Shown here: piece after piece, positions 15,047 to 22,834 of the stretch
Layout of the letters: each line of letters starts with the position of its first letter
Position numbering within the stretch: position 1 is the stretch's first letter
From: Sphaerimonospora mesophila NBRC 14179 = JCM 3151
GTDB lineage: Bacteria > Actinomycetota > Actinomycetes > Streptosporangiales > Streptosporangiaceae
Length of the DNA: 34,491 nucleotides
Direction: 5' to 3'
Assembly: GCA_001552515.1 (NCBI GenBank)
Contig: BCRI01000077.1
Location: forward strand, 1-34,491
Made by a program: the position numbers and the translations under genes
The notes under the pieces: model-generated
Told to the model about the DNA's origin: nothing
The model's database searches: none
What the model saw: only the letters and a program-made list of their open reading frames with translations

Positions 15047-15068
15047 TCGATTTCGAGGTGGTTATCAG

Positions 15069-16343
15069 ATGAGCAAGAGGATCGCCGGCGCGGCCACGAT
15101 CGGCCTGGCGGCCGTACTGGCCCTGTCCGCCTGCGGGTCGGGGAGTGACGGCAACGGCGGCGGCGATGGCGGCGACAAGGCCGCGGGCGGCCCGGTCACC
15201 CTGAAGATGGTCGCGGCCGACTACGGCGACGGCCCGACGGCCGAGAACAGCGGGGACAAGTTCTGGAAGAGCGTCGTCGACGAGTTCCAGGCCGCCAACC
15301 CCGACATCAAGGTCGAGGTCCAGGTCATCAACTGGAACGACATCGACAAGCAGGTCGCCACGATGGTGCAGAACGGCCAGGTGCCGGACATCCTGCAGAC
15401 GGGCGACTACTCCGGCTTCGTGCAGGACGGGCTGCTCCACAAGGTCGACGAGGTGCTCTCCCCGAACACCCAGTCCGACCTGCTGGAGAAGTTCGCCGAG
15501 TTCGGCAAGGTGGACGGCACGGCGTACGGCATCCCGTTCGTCTCCTCGGCCCGGGCGCTGTTCTACAACAAGGACCTGTTCGAGAAGGCCGGGATCGCCG
15601 AGCCGCCCAAGACCTGGGACGAGCTCAAGGCGGACGCGGAGAAGCTCAAGAAGGCGGGGGTCTCCCAGCCGTTCGGCCTGCCGCTCGGCCAGGAGGAGGC
15701 GCAGGCCGAGTCGTTCCTGTGGTTCATGGGCAACGGGGGCGGCTACAAGGACGACTCGGGCAAGTGGGCGATCGACTCGCCGCAGAACGTCGAGACGTTC
15801 ACGTTCATCAAGGGACTGCACGACGCGGGCCTGACCACGCCGAACCCCGGCACCAAGGACCGCAAGACGGTCTGGGAGGACTTCGCCGCCGGCAAGGTCG
15901 GCATGGTCAACGGCGGCCCCATGTCCATCCCGATCTTCGAGAGCGGCGGCCTCACCAACTACGGGGTCACGGCCATCCCCGGTAAGAGCGGCCCGATGGA
16001 CACCACCCTCGGCGTCGAAGACTGGATCATGGCCTTCAACAAGAACGGTCACCAGGAGCAGATCAGGAAGTTCTTCGACTTCTTCTACTCCTCCTCCGCC
16101 GTGCAGAAGATCAGCGACACCTACAAGCTCCTGCCGGTGACGAAGTCGGGCATCGAGAAGCTCTCCTCCGACGAGAAGCTCAAGCCGTTCCTCGACGCCC
16201 TGCCGAACGCCACGTTCTACCCGTTCACCGACCCCAAGTGGTCCGAGGTGAACACCGCGATCAAGCAGACGATCGGCAGCGCCGTCAGCGGTGACCCCGC
16301 CAAGGTGCTGGGCGAGATCCAGAAGATCGCCGAGGGCAGCTGA
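15069..16343 (+). CDS. ABC importer substrate-binding lipoprotein of the second sugar-type importer
   Basis: 424 residues. ATG 15069 follows GAGGTGG. The lipoprotein signal ends in LSAC with Cys22, followed by a Gly/Asp spacer. The mature protein shows the family 1 solute-binding pattern: VTLKMVAADYGDGP, WKSVVDEFQAANPDIKVEVQ, NGQVPDILQTGDYSG, YGIPFVSSARALFYNKDLFEKAG, PPKTWDELKADAEKLKKAG, and a late DWIMAFNKNGHQEQIRKFFDF. It would capture a sugar or amino-sugar derivative outside the cell. It is first in an operon with two permeases, behind three GntR-like sites. A convergent N-acyl-D-amino-acid deacylase-type gene nearby hints at a peptidoglycan- or N-acyl-related cargo, but this is inference. 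Confidence 0.93.
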   Translation: MSKRIAGAATIGLAAVLALSACGSGSDGNGGGDGGDKAAGGPVTLKMVAADYGDGPTAENSGDKFWKSVVDEFQAANPDIKVEVQVINWNDIDKQVATMVQNGQVPDILQTGDYSGFVQDGLLHKVDEVLSPNTQSDLLEKFAEFGKVDGTAYGIPFVSSARALFYNKDLFEKAGIAEPPKTWDELKADAEKLKKAGVSQPFGLPLGQEEAQAESFLWFMGNGGGYKDDSGKWAIDSPQNVETFTFIKGLHDAGLTTPNPGTKDRKTVWEDFAAGKVGMVNGGPMSIPIFESGGLTNYGVTAIPGKSGPMDTTLGVEDWIMAFNKNGHQEQIRKFFDFFYSSSAVQKISDTYKLLPVTKSGIEKLSSDEKLKPFLDALPNATFYPFTDPKWSEVNTAIKQTIGSAVSGDPAKVLGEIQKIAEGS

Positions 16344-16431
16344 CCCACCGGTACGGCTCGCGCCGGGGAACCCGATCCCGGACAAGGCGCGGGCCGTACC
16401 CCTTTCTTCCCGAAGCAGGAAGCAGGAATCA

Positions 16432-17340
16432 ATGCAGCAGATGCCCGCCCTCAAACGGGTGGCCCGCAAGCTGGAACCCCTCGCCTGGATCGGTCCGGCG
16501 ATGGTGCTGATCGCCGTCGTGGTCGTCTGGCCGGTCATCGAGATGATCCGGTCGTCGTTCCTGAAGATCAGCCGGTTCGGCGTCGTACAGGGCTCCAACG
16601 GCACCGGCAACTACGCCAAGCTGTTCGACGAGGCCGACTTCGGCGGGGTGATGATCCGCAGCGTGATCTGGGTGGTGGCCGTCGTCGCTCTCACGGTCCT
16701 GATCTCGCTCGGCCTCGCCCAGCTGTTCAACCAGCGCTTCCCCGGCCGCCGGGTCACGCGCTGGGCGCTGATCGCGCCATGGGCCGCGTCGGTGGTCATG
16801 ACGTCGATCATGTTCAAGTGGATGCTCGACCCCGAGGTCGGCCTGATCAACATGATCCGCCGGGACCTCGGGCTGATCGACGCGCTCGGCGGGGCCGACG
16901 CCGACCCGCTCGGCGCCGCGTCGACCGCGATGCCGTGGCTGATCGCGGTGGCCGTGTTCGTCTCGGTGCCGTTCACGACGTACGCGCTGCTCGCCGGGCT
17001 GGCGACGATCCCCGCCGAGGTGTACGAGGCGGCCAGGGTGGACGGTGCGAGCAGATGGCGCACCTACTGGTCGGTCACGCTGCCGCTGCTGCGGCCGGCG
17101 CTGACCGTGGCGGCCCTCATCAACGTGATGAACGTCTTCAACAACTTCCCGATCATCTGGGTGATGACGCACGGCCAGCCGGGCTATTCGACCGCCACGT
17201 CCACGATCTTCATGTTCATCCTCAAGGGCTCCGACATCGGTGAGTCCGCCGCGATGTCCGTGGTCAACTTCGGCATGGTGATCGTACTCGTGGCGATCTT
17301 CCTGAAGGTCACCAACTGGAAGACCGAGGTGCCCCGATGA
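16432..17340 (+). CDS. ABC sugar importer permease, MalF type (second importer)
   Basis: 302 residues from ATG 16432, with AGGAA close upstream; ATG 16441 (three codons later) is possible. The frame is open for 47 codons further upstream but without a fitting ribosome binding site and over the preceding gene's end. About six membrane helices, first around WIGPAMVLIAVVVVWPVIEM. The EAA loop reads EVYEAARVDGASRWRTYWSV followed by TLPLLRP. It pairs with the MalG-type protein encoded next, whose start overlaps this stop by 4 bases. The 88-base gap after the binding-protein gene shows no strong hairpin. Confidence 0.93.
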   Translation: MQQMPALKRVARKLEPLAWIGPAMVLIAVVVVWPVIEMIRSSFLKISRFGVVQGSNGTGNYAKLFDEADFGGVMIRSVIWVVAVVALTVLISLGLAQLFNQRFPGRRVTRWALIAPWAASVVMTSIMFKWMLDPEVGLINMIRRDLGLIDALGGADADPLGAASTAMPWLIAVAVFVSVPFTTYALLAGLATIPAEVYEAARVDGASRWRTYWSVTLPLLRPALTVAALINVMNVFNNFPIIWVMTHGQPGYSTATSTIFMFILKGSDIGESAAMSVVNFGMVIVLVAIFLKVTNWKTEVPR

Positions 17341-18185
17341 CCTCTCACAAGGCCCCTCGGCGTATGCCCAATCCGGCGCCGCTCAAGAAGGTGCTGATCG
17401 CGGCCGGCGCGTACGTGATCGCGATCATCTTCATCTTCCCCTACCTGCAGATGATCATCGCCGCGCTGCGGCCCAGGGAGGAGCAGCGCGAGGCCCTCTA
17501 CCTGCCGAGCTCGTTCCACTGGAGCGCCTTCACCGAGTTCTGGTCCGGCGGCCTGGCCGGCAACCTGCTGGTCACCCTGGAGGTGGCGGCCGGCTCGACG
17601 ATCCTGGTGCTGCTGGTCGCCCTGCCCGCCGCCTACTACTCGGCCCGGCACAACTTCCGCGGCCGCATGGTGTTCCTGTTCCTGGTGCTGATCACCCAGA
17701 TGTTCCAGCCCACCGCGATGCTGGTCGGCATCTACCGGGAGTTCGCCCAGTTCGGGATGGTCGACTCGGTCTGGTCCCTGATCCTCGTCAACGGCGGTTT
17801 CAACCTGGCCTTCGCCGTGTGGATCCTGCACGCCTACTTCGCCTCGATCCCGCGCGAGCTGGAGGAGGCCGCCGCCATGGACGGCTCCGGCAGGTTCGGC
17901 GTCCTGTTCCGGGTCACCCTGCCGCTCGCGATGCCGGGTGTCGTCACGGCGCTGATCTTCACGTTCATCGCGGCGTGGAACGAGTTCGTGGTCGCCCTGA
18001 CCCTGACCACCACGCCGGAGAACCAGCCGCTGACCGTGGCGCTCAACTCCTACATCGGCCAGTACCAGGTCGACTGGCAGAGCCTGTTCGCCGGCTCGGT
18101 GATCGCCACGATCCCGGTCATCATCCTCTTCGCGCTGATCGAGCGGAAGGTCGTCTCCGGACTCACCGCCGGATCCATCAAATAG
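17337..18185 (+). CDS. ABC sugar importer permease, MalG type (second importer)
   Basis: 282 residues, starting with ATG in an ATGA overlap with the MalF-type stop. Six predicted membrane helices, beginning with LIAAGAYVIAIIFIFPYLQM. The EAA loop is ELEEAAAMDGSGRFGVLFRV followed by TLPLAMPG; FVVAL and the SGLTAGSIK tail are typical of MalG-like permeases. No ATPase gene follows: the next gene is convergent and overlaps this one by 8 bases. Both importers in the window therefore depend on an ATPase encoded elsewhere. Confidence 0.94.
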   Translation: MTSHKAPRRMPNPAPLKKVLIAAGAYVIAIIFIFPYLQMIIAALRPREEQREALYLPSSFHWSAFTEFWSGGLAGNLLVTLEVAAGSTILVLLVALPAAYYSARHNFRGRMVFLFLVLITQMFQPTAMLVGIYREFAQFGMVDSVWSLILVNGGFNLAFAVWILHAYFASIPRELEEAAAMDGSGRFGVLFRVTLPLAMPGVVTALIFTFIAAWNEFVVALTLTTTPENQPLTVALNSYIGQYQVDWQSLFAGSVIATIPVIILFALIERKVVSGLTAGSIK

Positions 18186-19743
18186 CGGCGGTGCCCGTGC
18201 TCGTACGGCGCAGCGCCCTACCGGGCAGCGCGCCGGTGTGGCGGCCGTCCCCGATGACCGGGACGCCGCCCACGAGCACGTGGGAGATCCCCTCCGCCTG
18301 GCGGCGGGGATCGTCGAACGTGGCGGTGTCGCGCACCGACTCCGGGTCGAACAGCACCAGGTCGGCGTGGTAGCCGACCCGGATCAGCCCCCGGTCCCGC
18401 AGGCCGAGCCGCCGGGCCGGCCGGCCGGTGAGGTGCGCGACGCACTCGGGGAGACTGAGCACGCCCAGCTCCCTGACGTACCTGGCGAGATAGCGGGGGA
18501 AGGCGCCCCACGCCCGGGGATGCGGTCTGGCCCCCGCCAGCAGCCCGTCGCTGCCGCCGGTGTGCGCGGGATGCCGCATGATCGTCTGGACGTTCTCCTC
18601 GTCACCGACGAACTGCACGATCGTGATCCCGAGCTCGTCGTCGATCAGCAGGCGGCGGAAGTCCTCGAAGTCGGCCACGCCCGTGCCCACCCGGCCGGCC
18701 AGCGCCGCCGAGCGGGCGCCGGAGATCCGCAGCGTGTCCCACTCGACCGGCACCCCGTGGCAGCCGTCGGAGCCCTCGACCTCCATGACGTGCCGGATGC
18801 GTGCGCAGGCCGCGGGATCGCGCAGCCGCTCCAGCGTGGCGCCGGGCCCGCCCGCCGACGCCCAGCTCGGCAGCAGCGCGGCCAGCGTGGTCGAGCCGGG
18901 CAGGTACGGATAGCTGTCCAGCGTGATGTCGCAGCCGTCCGCGATGGCGTCGTCGAGCAGGCCGAGCAGCTCGCCCGCCCGTCCCCTGTTGACCTTGAAG
19001 TTCATCGTCGCGTGGGCCAGATGCAGCGGGCAGCCGGAGCGGCGCGACACCTCGATCATCTCCGCGTACGCCTCCAGCGCGCCCCTGCCGTACGACCGGT
19101 GGTGCGTCGCGTGGAACCCGCCGTAGGCGGCGACCACCCCGCACAGCTCGGCCAGCTCGCCGGTTCCCGCGTACATGCCGGGGGTGTAGGTGAGGCCGGT
19201 GGACATGCCGACGGCGCCGTCCGCCATGGCCTGCGCGATCACCCGCTTCTGCCCGGCCAGCTCGGCGTCCGTCGCCGGCCGGTCCTCCCAGCCCACGACC
19301 AGCGCCCGCACCGTGCCCTGGGGGACGAGATAGCAGGCGTTCACCGCGATGCCCTCGTCCAGCCGGTCGAGGTACTCCCCCACCGTCCGCCAGCTCCAGT
19401 CGAAGCCGCCGGGGTCGCCGTTCCACCCGGCGAGCTGGCGGCGCAGCCGCCCGAGCGTCGCCTCGTCCGCCGGGGCGTACGACAGCCCGTCCTGGCCGAG
19501 CACCTCACAGGTCACGCCCTGGCTCACCTTGGCCAGGTGGTCGGGCTCGGTCAGCAGCGCCAGGTCGGAGTGCGCGTGCATGTCGATGAAGCCCGGCGCG
19601 AGGACCAGCCCGGCCGCGTCGATCACCGCCCCGCCGCCGGTGGCGGCGCCGACCTCGCTGATGCGGCCGTCCCGTACGGCCACGTCGGCGACGTACGGCC
19701 CGGCCCCGGTCCCGTCGACGACGGTGGCGTTCTTGAAGATCAT
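18178..19743 (-). CDS. N-acyl-D-amino-acid deacylase/D-aminoacylase-type amidohydrolase
   Basis: 521 residues, close to the family norm. Enzymes of this amidohydrolase group use Zn to split N-acyl-D-amino acids or related amides in the cytoplasm. Metal residues visible: HAHSD (His56, His58), His214 in ATHHRSYG, His244 in LAHATMN, and the late Asp in GGSDGLL. The family signature GMSTGLTYTPGMYAGTGEL is at ~179-197. The classic D-aminoacylase Zn-ligand motif GNCG is replaced by GQDG (Asp85), so metal binding or substrate may differ. The ATG start at 19743 has only a weak ribosome binding site. It diverges from the RidA-type gene with 71 bp between them, and converges on the second importer. Confidence 0.88.
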   Translation of the reverse strand: MIFKNATVVDGTGAGPYVADVAVRDGRISEVGAATGGGAVIDAAGLVLAPGFIDMHAHSDLALLTEPDHLAKVSQGVTCEVLGQDGLSYAPADEATLGRLRRQLAGWNGDPGGFDWSWRTVGEYLDRLDEGIAVNACYLVPQGTVRALVVGWEDRPATDAELAGQKRVIAQAMADGAVGMSTGLTYTPGMYAGTGELAELCGVVAAYGGFHATHHRSYGRGALEAYAEMIEVSRRSGCPLHLAHATMNFKVNRGRAGELLGLLDDAIADGCDITLDSYPYLPGSTTLAALLPSWASAGGPGATLERLRDPAACARIRHVMEVEGSDGCHGVPVEWDTLRISGARSAALAGRVGTGVADFEDFRRLLIDDELGITIVQFVGDEENVQTIMRHPAHTGGSDGLLAGARPHPRAWGAFPRYLARYVRELGVLSLPECVAHLTGRPARRLGLRDRGLIRVGYHADLVLFDPESVRDTATFDDPRRQAEGISHVLVGGVPVIGDGRHTGALPGRALRRTSTGTAAI

Positions 19744-19814
19744 CCCAGGCTCATCGGATCAGGTGCGTATCATGCGGCACGGCATCCCGCACGACGTTAC
19801 GAAGGAATGATGAC

Positions 19815-20222
19815 ATGTCGGAGAAGCAGGCGATTCTGACCGATGGTGCTCCCGCCCCGGCCTGGGTGTTCTCCCAGGGCGTGCGCAGGGGGCCGCTGCT
19901 GCAGGTGTCCGGCCAGGGACCGCAGGATCCGGCCACCGGGGAGTACGTGCACCCCGGCGACGTCAGGGCGCAGACCCGCAGGACGCTGGAGAACGTCAAG
20001 GCGATCCTCACCGCGGGCGGAGCGGGTATCGAGGACGTCCTGATGTTCCGCGTCTACCTCACCAAACGGGAGGACTTCGCGCCCATGAACGAGGCGTACG
20101 GCGAGTTCGTCAGGGAGAACTGTCCCAGCGGCGTGCTGCCCTGCCGTACGACCGTGTTCGTGGGCCTGCCGCACGAGTCGATGCTCGTCGAGATCGACGC
20201 GCTCGCCGCCGTGGCCGGCTGA
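19815..20222 (+). CDS. RidA-family (YjgF/YER057c/UK114) protein
   Basis: 135 residues, the typical single-domain length. RidA-like proteins hydrolyse reactive enamine/imine intermediates formed during amino-acid turnover. The key anion-binding Arg is present (Arg111 in PCRTTVFVG), followed by the late acidic residue Glu126 in MLVEIDALA. FSQGV near the start and DVLMFRVYLT are family hallmarks. ATG 19815 follows AAGGA. It is divergent from the D-aminoacylase-type gene; the pairing suggests protection against, or use of, imines from D-amino acids released by that enzyme. Such Rid proteins next to amidohydrolases may also be deaminases in their own right. Confidence 0.9.
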   Translation: MSEKQAILTDGAPAPAWVFSQGVRRGPLLQVSGQGPQDPATGEYVHPGDVRAQTRRTLENVKAILTAGGAGIEDVLMFRVYLTKREDFAPMNEAYGEFVRENCPSGVLPCRTTVFVGLPHESMLVEIDALAAVAG

Positions 20223-20287
20223 CGCGTACGGCACCGCCCGCGCTGTTGACAAACCCTGGGCAGAGGTGATGACAGGTCTTTACTGTT

Positions 20288-20300
20288 AGGAAACTTTCCT
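20288..20300. promoter_or_regulatory. Palindrome AGGAAA-C-TTTCCT upstream of the LPMO gene
   Basis: Perfect 6-bp arms around one base, in an AT-rich stretch 39 bases before the LPMO start. A TTGACA hexamer lies at 20245-20250 but has no good -10 partner at normal spacing. The palindrome is a likely operator for a regulator of polysaccharide-degrading genes. Confidence 0.5.
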
Positions 20301-20338
20301 TTATATTTGCTCCACCCCCCCAGCGGAAGGAGCAACAC

Positions 20339-21079
20339 ATGCGAAAGACGTTGACCTTCGTGTCGACGGCGACCCTCGCGATCGGAGCCGGCGTGTTCGT
20401 CGCCTCCCCGGCGATGGCGCACGGCTACGTGTCGTCACCGCTCAGCCGGCAGGCGCAGTGCGCCCAGGGCATCGTGCAGAACTGCGGCGCCATCGTCTGG
20501 GAGCCGCAGAGCGTCGAGGGCCCGAAGGGCCAGCTGAACTGCAACGCCGGCGACTCGCGGTGGGCCCCGCTCAACGACGACAGCAAGGCCTGGCGGCCCA
20601 CGAGCGTGGGCAGCTCGGTGAGCTTCACCTGGACGTTCACCGCTCGCCACGCCACGAGCACGTGGGACTACTACATCGGCGGCAGCAAGATCGCGTCGTT
20701 CAGCGGCGGCGGCAAGCAGCCGGGCGCGACGGTCACGCACAACGTGAACCTCGGCGGCTACAGCGGCCGCCAGAAGGTCATCGCCGTCTGGAACGTCGCC
20801 GACACGCCCAACGCGTTCTACTCCTGCGTCGACCTGCAGATCGGCGGCGGCGGCACCCCCACGCCCACGCCGACCCCCACCCCGACCCCCACGCCGAGGC
20901 CCACCCCGACCCCGTCGCCGACCCAGACGGCGCCGGGCGGCAGCTGGGCCGCCGGCACCGCCTACACGCCGGGCGACCAGGTCACCTACGGCGGCGCCAC
21001 CTACCGATGCCTGCAGGCGCACACCGCGCTCGCGGGCTGGGAGCCGCCGAACGTCCCGGCCCTGTGGCAGCGGGTCTGA
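20339..21079 (+). CDS. AA10 lytic polysaccharide monooxygenase with C-terminal CBM5/12 chitin-binding module
   Basis: 246 residues. A Sec signal peptide ends in AMA at 27, leaving His28 as the mature N-terminus. This His and His104 (TARHATSTW) form the copper histidine brace needed for oxidative chain cleavage. The catalytic domain (28 to ~167) is short, like small chitin-active actinobacterial AA10 enzymes, and ends with NAFYSCVDLQI. A (TP)n linker of about 30 residues follows, then a CBM5/12 module (about 200-246) with TAYTPGDQVTYGG, a CLQ motif and GWEPPNVPALW aromatic residues. ATG 20339 has GGAAGGAG upstream. It is secreted and likely acts on chitin. Single gene with its own promoter region and terminator. 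Confidence 0.96.
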   Translation: MRKTLTFVSTATLAIGAGVFVASPAMAHGYVSSPLSRQAQCAQGIVQNCGAIVWEPQSVEGPKGQLNCNAGDSRWAPLNDDSKAWRPTSVGSSVSFTWTFTARHATSTWDYYIGGSKIASFSGGGKQPGATVTHNVNLGGYSGRQKVIAVWNVADTPNAFYSCVDLQIGGGGTPTPTPTPTPTPTPRPTPTPSPTQTAPGGSWAAGTAYTPGDQVTYGGATYRCLQAHTALAGWEPPNVPALWQRV

Positions 21080-21090
21080 TCTGATGGACC

Positions 21091-21115
21091 GTCCTCGGCC
21101 ATCCCGGCCGAGGAC
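21091..21115 (+). terminator. Terminator hairpin after the LPMO gene
   Basis: Perfect 10-bp stem GTCCTCGGCC (21091-21100) and GGCCGAGGAC (21106-21115), 5-nt loop, 12 bases after the stop codon. No U-tract. Confidence 0.7.
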
Positions 21116-21166
21116 GACGACTCCGAGGACGACGACTCCGAGGACGACGACTCCGAGGACGACGAC
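21110..21166. repeat. 15-bp tandem repeat, 3.8 copies
   Basis: Unit GAGGACGACGACTCC begins at 21110, 21125 and 21140, with a partial fourth copy at 21155-21166. The three full copies are identical. The array starts inside the descending arm of the LPMO terminator and lies between convergent genes. Confidence 0.95.
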
Positions 21167-21182
21167 GGGGCGGGGCGCGCGG

Positions 21183-22139
21183 TCAGGCCGCCGCCTCGCC
21201 CTCCGTCCAGTCGTGCCGTTCCAGGCCGTCCTGCGCCCAGTCGAGCAGGGCGCGGGCGGTCTGGAAACGCCGGCCCGACTGCCTTTCCCCGAGGATGACG
21301 CCGATCAGCCGGTGGCCGTCGCGGTCGGCGGCGAAGGTCAGGCAGTAGCCCGCCGCCCGGGTGAACCCGGTCTTCAGGCCGATCACGCCCCGCCCGCCGG
21401 CCAGGCTGTTGGTGTTGGTCCAGGTGTAGGAGCGGTGATCGGCGGTCCTGGGGACGTGGTGGCGCCGGGTCGAGGTGATCTCCACCAGCCGCGGATCGCG
21501 CAGCGCGATCTCGGCGAGCCGCACCTGATCCCGTGCGGTGGACACGCCGCCCTGCCCGTGCGGCGTGGGCAGCCCGTCGGCGTTGAGATATCTCGTGTCC
21601 CGCAGCCCGAGCTCCCGGGCGGTGGCGTTCATCTTCGCTGTGAAGCCCTCGACGCCGGGGCCGTAGGTGCGGGCGAGCGCGTGGGCCGCGTCGGCGCCCG
21701 AGGGAAGCATCAGCGCGTACAGCAGATCCCCGACGGAAAGCCGGTCGCCGGGACGCAGGTACGCCACCGTGCCGTCGTTGGCCTCGGCATATCTGACATC
21801 CTTTCCGGTGATCTCGATCTCGTCGGCCGGATCCGCCTCGCGGAGCACGATGTAGGCGGTCATCACCTTGGTCAGGCTGGCCACCGGCATCCGCCGTCCG
21901 GCGTTGCCGTCGAGCAGGACGTCACCCGTCGTGGCGTCGACCAGATAGGCCGCACGCCCGTAGACGGCCGGTGGATCGTAGGCGGCCGGCGCGTTGTGGG
22001 CGACGGTCACGGTCCGGGTGTGTGCCGAGGGGTGCGCGACCACGGGCTGGGCGTGCGCGGGGGTCGCGACACCGGTGACTCCGGCGATTACCGCAAACAC
22101 CCCGGCACATAGAGCAAGACCAACTTTTCCATCACGCAT
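21183..22139 (-). CDS. D-alanyl-D-alanine carboxypeptidase (peptidase S11 family)
   Basis: 318 residues from ATG 22139. The enzyme trims the terminal D-Ala from peptidoglycan stem peptides outside the membrane. A signal peptide spans 1-30 (ending TPAHA before QP). The penicillin-binding motifs are in order: SLTK at 88-91 with nucleophile Ser88, SGA at 147-149 (usually SxN, so the Asn is replaced), and KTG at 256-258 within GLKTGFTRAAGYCL. No C-terminal membrane helix is visible, so it is probably secreted or loosely bound. No clear ribosome binding site precedes ATG 22139; the frame continues upstream but lacks signal-peptide character there. It converges on the LPMO gene. Confidence 0.9.
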   Translation of the reverse strand: MRDGKVGLALCAGVFAVIAGVTGVATPAHAQPVVAHPSAHTRTVTVAHNAPAAYDPPAVYGRAAYLVDATTGDVLLDGNAGRRMPVASLTKVMTAYIVLREADPADEIEITGKDVRYAEANDGTVAYLRPGDRLSVGDLLYALMLPSGADAAHALARTYGPGVEGFTAKMNATARELGLRDTRYLNADGLPTPHGQGGVSTARDQVRLAEIALRDPRLVEITSTRRHHVPRTADHRSYTWTNTNSLAGGRGVIGLKTGFTRAAGYCLTFAADRDGHRLIGVILGERQSGRRFQTARALLDWAQDGLERHDWTEGEAAA

Positions 22140-22462
22140 GACAGACAGATTGCCATGCGGTGAAAGCACTCTTAACGGAATGAACCGTCGCGAAGGGTAA
22201 AGAAATCTAAACGGTCCTTCCAACATGACGGAAGGAATTCCCCGGCGCCCCCATGGCCACTCCTCCTTCACCCGAGGCGCGATGGTCGGCCCGTCTCACG
22301 TCCATTCCGTACGGCACACCGGCCGGGGCGCCACCCGTGGCCGCCCGCCCACTCCCGCCGGTGCGCCCGCCGCGAAGGCGGACGTCGGCCGCGCCTTCGC
22401 ATCCGCTGTCTCACGGCGGCGGGCGAGTGCGGGAGCGGGCCGCGGACGCACCGCGCGGTTCC
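22140..22462. other. Gene-free 323-bp stretch upstream of the carboxypeptidase gene
   Basis: I see no convincing gene. It contains an inverted repeat TCCTTCC (22215-22221) and GGAAGGA (22230-22236) around 8 bases, about 76 bases before the carboxypeptidase start, which could be an operator or a weak terminator. The plus-strand open frames crossing it have no ribosome binding site and run antisense to the next gene. Confidence 0.4.
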
Positions 22463-22834
22463 TCAGATGCCATCACCCCCGGTGCCCTCGGCGGCAGCGG
22501 CCGCGCCCACTCCGGCGTCCGCGGCACCGGCAGCACCCGCCTCCACTCCGACCCCGGCATCCGCGGCGGCACCTGCGCCGACAGCCGCACCGGCCGCGAC
22601 GTCCGCGTCGGCGGCGACGCCGAGCCCCAGGCCGAGCGCGAGGTCCACGTCGAGACCGAGACCGAGGCCGAGACCGAGGCCGAGACCGAGGTCGGCCGCG
22701 GCGCCGACGCCCGCCCCGACTCCGAGGCCGGCCGTCGCGTTCGCCGGTCCCGCGACCGCGGCATAGGCCGGCGCGGTGACGGCCAGTCCGGCGGCCGTCA
22801 GCAGGGCCAAGGACATCATCCGATAAGTGCGCAT
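22463..22834 (-). CDS. Small secreted low-complexity protein with Gly-Leu repeats
   Basis: 123 residues. I chose ATG 22834 because GGGGGA lies 7 bases before it; ATG 22840 is the alternative. A clear Sec signal peptide (MRTYRMMSLALLTAAGLAVT, then APAYA) is followed by a mature chain made almost only of Gly, Ala, Val, Leu and Asp. A run of alternating Gly-Leu (roughly 52-62) and a second short one frame the sequence DVDLAL. The C-terminal half is Ala/Gly-rich with regularly placed Asp and Glu, and there are no Cys residues. I know no family for it. The pattern could suit a self-assembling or surface-coating peptide. Low complexity makes the coding call less certain, but the signal peptide supports it. 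Confidence 0.6.
   Translation of the reverse strand: MRTYRMMSLALLTAAGLAVTAPAYAAVAGPANATAGLGVGAGVGAAADLGLGLGLGLGLGLDVDLALGLGLGVAADADVAAGAAVGAGAAADAGVGVEAGAAGAADAGVGAAAAAEGTGGDGI

Larger units (their letters stand above)
14590..15068. promoter_or_regulatory. 479-bp divergent regulatory region between the two importer operons
   Basis: No gene was found here. From left to right it holds the LacI-type operators (14613-14662), a likely minus-strand promoter with a hairpin-like spacer (14672-14701), four phased GCGC-centred motifs (14801-14857), and three GGT-N4-ACC palindromes (14893-15046) before the start of the second binding-protein gene. The AT-rich stretch at 14797-14822 contrasts with the rest of the window. 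The two halves probably serve the two operons separately. Confidence 0.6.

Noticed and set aside
15018-16610. 530-codon minus-strand open frame opposite the second binding-protein gene
   Set aside because: Antisense to a well-supported lipoprotein gene; composition (Val/Leu/Arg/Gly runs) is typical of antisense frames in GC-rich DNA.
21110-21166. Possible CRISPR array
   Set aside because: 15-bp units are contiguous with no unique spacers, so this is a simple tandem repeat.
21084-22112. Plus-strand open frame starting with RTTTP repeats
   Set aside because: It runs through the tandem repeat and then antisense to the carboxypeptidase, with no domain or ribosome binding site.
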